Shown: in pieces, positions 60,151 to 64,000 of the stretch
Numbering within the stretch: the stretch's first letter is position 1
Layout of the letters: each line of letters begins with the position of its first letter
Source: Constrictibacter sp. MBR-5
Lineage (GTDB): Bacteria > Pseudomonadota > Alphaproteobacteria > JAJUGE01
DNA length: 64,000 nt
Direction of reading: 5' to 3'
Assembly: GCF_040549485.1 (NCBI RefSeq)
Contig: NZ_JBEPTK010000006.1
Location: 124,001-188,000 of the forward strand
Made by a program: the position numbers and the translations under genes
Notes under the pieces: model-generated
What the model was told of the DNA's origin: nothing
Databases searched by the model: none
What the model saw: only the letters and a program-made list of their open reading frames with translations

Positions 60151-62019
60151 ATGCTCCGTATAGACAATCTCACCTACCGCATCGCCGGCCGGACGATCCT
60201 CGAAGGGGCGTCGGTGACGATCCCCGACGGCCACAAGGTCGGCCTCGTCGGCCGCAACGGCACGGGCAAGTCGACCCTGCTGAAGCTGCTGACCGGCGAG
60301 TTGCTGCCTGATGGCGGCTCGATCGAGCTCAGTGCGCGCACGCGCGTCGGGTCGGTCCTGCAGGAGATGCCGGAGGCGAAGCGTTCGCCCCTCGCCTTCG
60401 TTCTCGCGGCGGACAGCGAACGCGACGCGCTGCTCACGGAGGCCGAGACGGCGACGGATCCGCAGCGCATCGCCGACATCCACACGCGTCTGGCCGATAT
60501 CGGCGCGGAGTCGGCCGAGGCGCGCGCCGCGTCCATCCTGGCCGGCCTCGGGTTCGACGATGCGATGCAGGGCCGGCCGCTCGGCGACTTCTCCGGCGGC
60601 TGGCGGATGCGCGTGGCGCTCGCCGCCACGCTGTTCGCCGCACCGGAGCTGATGCTGCTGGACGAGCCGAGCAACCATCTCGACCTCGAGACGCGCATCT
60701 GGCTGGAGAGCTACCTCAACAATTATCGCGGCACGATCCTGCTGGTCAGCCACGACCGCAGCCTTCTCAACGGCGTCGCCGGCTCGATCCTCCACCTCGC
60801 CGGGGGTGCCCTGACGCTGTATCGCGGCAACTACGACACGTTCGAGCGGACGCGTGCCGAGCGCCTGCGGCTGCATGAGGCGCAGGCGGTCAAGCAGGCC
60901 GCGGCGCGCGCGCACATGCAGGCCTTCATCGACCGGTTCCGCTACAAGGCCAGCAAGGCGCGCCAAGCCCAGTCGCGCATCAAGGCGCTGGAGCGGATGG
61001 AGGAGATCGGGCCGATCCTGCGCGAGCCCGAAACGCGCTTCCAGTTCCCGGACCCCGAGGCGCTGCCCTCGCCGCTGATCACGCTGGACAATGTCAGCGT
61101 CGGCTATGACGGGCGGCCGGTGCTGCGCGGGCTCAACCTGACGATCGGATCGGACGACCGGATCGCCCTGCTGGGCGCCAACGGCAACGGCAAGTCGACC
61201 TTCCTGAAGCTTCTGCTCGGGCGGCTGAATCCGATCTCGGGCGACGTCGTCCGCGCGTCGAAGGTGCGCCTCGGCTATTTCGAGCAGGAACAGGCGGACG
61301 CCTTCGACCTGTCGATCACCGCGTTCGCGCACATGTCGCGCGAGATGCGCGACGCGCCGGAGGCGAAGGTTCGCGCCCATCTCGGCCGGTTCGGCTTTCC
61401 GCAGCAGCGCGCGGACGTGAAGATCGGTGCGCTGTCCGGCGGCGAGAAGGCGCGCCTGCTGTTCGCGACCGTGACCCGCGACGCGCCCAACATCCTCCTG
61501 CTCGACGAGCCGACGAACCACCTGGACATCGAGGCGCGCGAGGCCCTGGTCGAGGCCCTGGCGGAGTGGGAGGGTGCCGTCCTGCTGGTCACCCACGACC
61601 CGCATCTGGTGGAACTCTGCGCCGACCGGCTCTGGCTGGTTCGCGAGGGCGGCTGCCGGCCGTTCGACGGCGACATCGCGGACTACCGCCGCCAGCTTCA
61701 GGAGGAACGGCGCGCCGAGAAGCGCGAGGCGCGCGACGACAAGACCAACCGGAAAGAGAAGGTGCGCACGACGGGCGGTGCCCGTTCGAACCTGGCCGCC
61801 GAGCGGCGCGCCGTCCGCGATGCCGAGGCACGGGTCGACCGCCTGACGAAGGCGCGGGAGCAGGCCATGCGGCTGCTGGCCGACCCGGGTCTCTACGAGC
61901 GGCCGGGCAACGACGTGGCCCGGCTGCAGGTCAAGCTGGCCGAGATCGAGGCGGAACTGGCCACGGCCGAGGATGCGTGGCTGGCGGCGCAGGAAACGTT
62001 GGAGGCGACGGCCTCCTGA
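60151..62019 (+). CDS. ABC-F family ATP-binding protein
   Basis: A 622-residue soluble protein with two ABC ATPase domains and no membrane span. First domain: Walker A GRNGTGKST, signature FSGGWRMRVALA, Walker B LMLLDEPSNHLD. Second: GANGNGKST, LSGGEKARLLFA, LLLDEPTNHLD. A linker with an Arg/Lys-rich arm separates them, and a C-terminal coiled coil (~550–620) is present. ABC-F proteins act on the ribosome in translation or antibiotic protection. It converges with the small hypothetical gene. Confidence 0.95.
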   Translation: MLRIDNLTYRIAGRTILEGASVTIPDGHKVGLVGRNGTGKSTLLKLLTGELLPDGGSIELSARTRVGSVLQEMPEAKRSPLAFVLAADSERDALLTEAETATDPQRIADIHTRLADIGAESAEARAASILAGLGFDDAMQGRPLGDFSGGWRMRVALAATLFAAPELMLLDEPSNHLDLETRIWLESYLNNYRGTILLVSHDRSLLNGVAGSILHLAGGALTLYRGNYDTFERTRAERLRLHEAQAVKQAAARAHMQAFIDRFRYKASKARQAQSRIKALERMEEIGPILREPETRFQFPDPEALPSPLITLDNVSVGYDGRPVLRGLNLTIGSDDRIALLGANGNGKSTFLKLLLGRLNPISGDVVRASKVRLGYFEQEQADAFDLSITAFAHMSREMRDAPEAKVRAHLGRFGFPQQRADVKIGALSGGEKARLLFATVTRDAPNILLLDEPTNHLDIEAREALVEALAEWEGAVLLVTHDPHLVELCADRLWLVREGGCRPFDGDIADYRRQLQEERRAEKREARDDKTNRKEKVRTTGGARSNLAAERRAVRDAEARVDRLTKAREQAMRLLADPGLYERPGNDVARLQVKLAEIEAELATAEDAWLAAQETLEATAS

Positions 62020-62021
62020 GG

Positions 62022-62267
62022 TCAGTCGGCCTCGCCGCCTTCGAGGGTGAACTCTCCGCCCAGGATCCTGTCGGGAAGATCCCCGACGATGTCGGCCGTC
62101 CATTCCTCGCCGCGATCGTCGACCAGATCCGTCACGGCGAGATAGATCAGCACCTCGGCCAACACTTCGGCCGAGACGCCGATGTCGGCGGCCTTGTCCC
62201 ACGTGTCGAGAAACATCTCGATCGCAATCTTGCGTTGGGATTCCTCGCCCAACTCGCGCTGGCCCAT
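62022..62267 (-). CDS. Small acidic hypothetical protein
   Basis: An 81-residue acidic, helical protein (QRKIAIEMFLDTWDKAADIG; VLAEVLIYLAVTDLVDDRGE). The ATG at 62267 has AAGGAGG 5–6 nt upstream; the upstream part of the open frame is not supported. No family is recognised, but strong RBS and helical, regular composition indicate a real gene. Divergent from the helicase gene and 2 nt from the end of the ABC-F gene, with which it converges. Confidence 0.75.
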   Translation of the reverse strand: MGQRELGEESQRKIAIEMFLDTWDKAADIGVSAEVLAEVLIYLAVTDLVDDRGEEWTADIVGDLPDRILGGEFTLEGGEAD

Positions 62268-62366
62268 CGCCGCCTCCTTGGTCTGCGCATTGCGCTTAAT
62301 ATCGGACGCTTTCTCGGGGGTTTCCACTCCGGCAACGGGAATCCGCACCTTATCTTGTGCATTGCA

Positions 62367-64000
62367 ATGAATCCGACGCTTCCCGAACCCTTCCTGGGCT
62401 GGTTCGCGGGCCGCGGCTGGCAGCCGCACCGCCATCAGCTGGCGCTGGTCGAAGCCGCGGTGCGCGGCCGCTCGGCGCTGCTCATCGCGCCGACGGGCGG
62501 CGGCAAGACGCTGGCGGGCTTCCTTCCCTCGCTGATCGACCTCGCCGCGGCGCCGCGAACGGGGCTACACACGCTCTACGTCTCGCCGCTCAAGGCGCTG
62601 GCGGTCGACATCCATCGCAACCTCGAAGCACCCGTCGCGGAGATGAACCTCGCGATCCGGACCGAGACGCGGACCGGCGACACGCCTTCGCACAAGCGCG
62701 ACCGGCAGCGGCGCAGCCCGCCCAACATCTTGTTGACGACCCCCGAGTCGCTGGTACTGATGCTGTCCTACCCGGACGCCGGGGCGATGTTCGGCAGCCT
62801 CGCCTGCATCATCGTCGACGAACTGCATGCGATGGCGCAGAGCAAGCGCGGCGACCAGTTGGCGCTGTGCCTGGCAAGGCTCGCGGCGCTCGCCCCGAAC
62901 TGCAGGCGCATGGGCCTGTCGGCCACGATCGCGGATCGCGAGGCCATGCGCGCCTGGCTGTCGCCATCGGCGGGCCGGGATCCGGATGACGTGGAACTCG
63001 TGATCGGCCGCAGCGGGACCGCGCCGGATGTGACCGTGCTTCATCCCGATGCGCGGATCCCCTGGGCAGGTCACATGGCGCTCTACGCCATGCCGGAGAT
63101 CTATGCCGCCATCCGCGCGCACGGCACGACGATCGTCTTCGTCAATACGCGTGCCCAGGCGGAGCTCTGCTTCCAGGCACTCTGGCACCTGAACGAGGAC
63201 GGGCTGGCGATCGCCCTGCACCACGGCAGCCTGGCCGTCGAACAGCGGCGGAAGGTGGAAGCGGCCATGTCCGCCGGGCGGCTGCGCGCCGTGGTCGCCA
63301 CCTCCTCCCTCGACCTCGGCATCGACTGGGGCGGCGTCGACCTCGTCGTCCAGGTCGGTGCGCCGAAGGGGGCCTCCCGCCTGCTGCAGCGCATCGGCCG
63401 CGCCAACCACCGTCTCGACCAGCCGAGCAAGGCACTTCTGGTGCCGGCCAACCGGTTCGAGCTTCTGGAGTGCCGGGCGGCCATCGACGCGGTCGAGGCG
63501 CGGGAACTGGACGGCGAGACGCCGCATCCGGGGGCGCTGGACGTGCTGGCGCAGCACGTGACGGGCATGGCCTGTGCCGCGCCCTTCGATGCGGACGCGC
63601 TCTACGGCGAGGTCCGCGGCGCCTGGCCCTATCGCGACCTCGCCCGCCGCGACTTCGATGACGTGCTCGCGTTCGTGGCCACCGGCGGTTACGCGCTCGG
63701 CGCATACGAACGCTTCCGGCGCCTCGAACAGGACGAGGACGGGCTGTGGCGGCCGGCCGCGAAGGACCTCGTGCGGCGCTGGCGCATGAATGTCGGCACC
63801 ATCGTCGAGGCCCCCGTCCTGAAGGTCCGCCTCGGCGGTCGCATCCTGGGCGAGGTCGAGGAGTATTTCGTCTCGGGGCTGGTCCCTGGCGACACCTTCG
63901 TCTTCGCCGGCCAGATGCTGCGCTTCGAAGGCGTGCGCGAGACGGTCGTCGTGGCCACCCGCGCCACCGGCGAAACGCCGAAGGTCCCCGCCTATGCCGG
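62367..64000 (+). CDS. Lhr-like, ligase-associated DEXH-box DNA helicase, 5' part
   Basis: The first 544 codons lie in the window; the frame is open at the right edge. Superfamily 2 motifs are in order: Walker A IAPTGGGKTLAGFLPSL, DEXH box as DELH (IIVDELHAMAQSKRGDQ), motif III MGLSATIAD, and the second lobe (TIVFVNTRAQAELCFQAL; VATSSLDLGIDWGGVD; LLQRIGRANHRLDQ). Such helicases are usually found with an ATP-dependent DNA ligase and a metallophosphoesterase in the ligase-associated repair group, which should lie just beyond the window. The start at 62367 gives MNPTLPEPFLGWFAGRGWQP, as in the family. Confidence 0.93.
   Translation, partial: MNPTLPEPFLGWFAGRGWQPHRHQLALVEAAVRGRSALLIAPTGGGKTLAGFLPSLIDLAAAPRTGLHTLYVSPLKALAVDIHRNLEAPVAEMNLAIRTETRTGDTPSHKRDRQRRSPPNILLTTPESLVLMLSYPDAGAMFGSLACIIVDELHAMAQSKRGDQLALCLARLAALAPNCRRMGLSATIADREAMRAWLSPSAGRDPDDVELVIGRSGTAPDVTVLHPDARIPWAGHMALYAMPEIYAAIRAHGTTIVFVNTRAQAELCFQALWHLNEDGLAIALHHGSLAVEQRRKVEAAMSAGRLRAVVATSSLDLGIDWGGVDLVVQVGAPKGASRLLQRIGRANHRLDQPSKALLVPANRFELLECRAAIDAVEARELDGETPHPGALDVLAQHVTGMACAAPFDADALYGEVRGAWPYRDLARRDFDDVLAFVATGGYALGAYERFRRLEQDEDGLWRPAAKDLVRRWRMNVGTIVEAPVLKVRLGGRILGEVEEYFVSGLVPGDTFVFAGQMLRFEGVRETVVVATRATGETPKVPAYA

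Overview
The window is dense, very GC-rich coding DNA (tight operons, GTG/TTG starts, gaps of a few bases) from the chromosome of an alphaproteobacterium. The sdhE–mfd–recG neighbourhood, TAXI-type TRAP transporters, a DUF4212/SSS acetate-type symporter, an ScfR-family regulator divergent from aceA, DUF4170, and a ligase-associated Lhr-like helicase point to a Rhodospirillales-like, metabolically versatile heterotroph. This placement is inferred from gene content; no rRNA is present to test it.

Layout. 1–2.1 kb: tail of a TAXI solute receptor, a 29-residue membrane peptide, and a convergent Rieske oxygenase. 2.4–8.8 kb: a DnaQ-exonuclease/CBS/nucleotidyltransferase fusion and partner, divergent from a two-subunit Na+/organic-acid symporter, followed by three small membrane proteins. 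8.8–22.3 kb: selO, a membrane-anchored DUF2235 hydrolase, an AtuD-like acyl-CoA dehydrogenase, DUF1223, exported MsrA, an alpha/beta hydrolase, a CaiB-type CoA-transferase, a penicillin-acylase-family enzyme coupled to threonine ammonia-lyase, a flavin reductase and a PAS protein. 22.3–29.6 kb: a compact five-gene operon, KamA radical SAM aminomutase > ATP-grasp ligase > LctP permease > ATP-grasp ligase > GNAT–HDAC–GNAT fusion. This is the most interesting system in the window. 30.1–41.4 kb: alpha-glucan phosphorylase, ScfR-type regulator with a strong operator facing isocitrate lyase, DUF4170, a P1B-5 (TPC plus hemerythrin) metal ATPase, a fumarylacetoacetase-family hydrolase, an FMN alpha-hydroxy-acid oxidase, a Crp/Fnr regulator and a secreted protein. 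41.4–45.5 kb: two small hydrophilic proteins, tRNA-Ser(UGA), then a probable small accessory region (possible recombinase remnant, AraC regulator, methyltransferase, truncated genes). 45.5–64 kb: RidA, SDR, DsbA-like protein, mfd, sdhE, recG, a TAXI TRAP module with a luciferase-like oxidoreductase, a beta-hydroxyacid dehydrogenase, a DUF1445 protein, an ABC-F ATPase, and the start of a Lhr-family helicase running off the end.

How it fits together. Much of the region concerns uptake and use of small organic acids and acyl compounds: acetate-type symport, glyoxylate bypass under ScfR control, lactate-type oxidation and transport, CoA-transferase and acyl-CoA dehydrogenase, TRAP uptake. DNA-repair and housekeeping genes (mfd, recG, helicase) are interleaved. 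The kamA operon looks like a biosynthetic and transport unit for a beta-amino-acid (probably beta-lysine) derived, amide-linked and acetylated metabolite; that product is inferred, not demonstrated.
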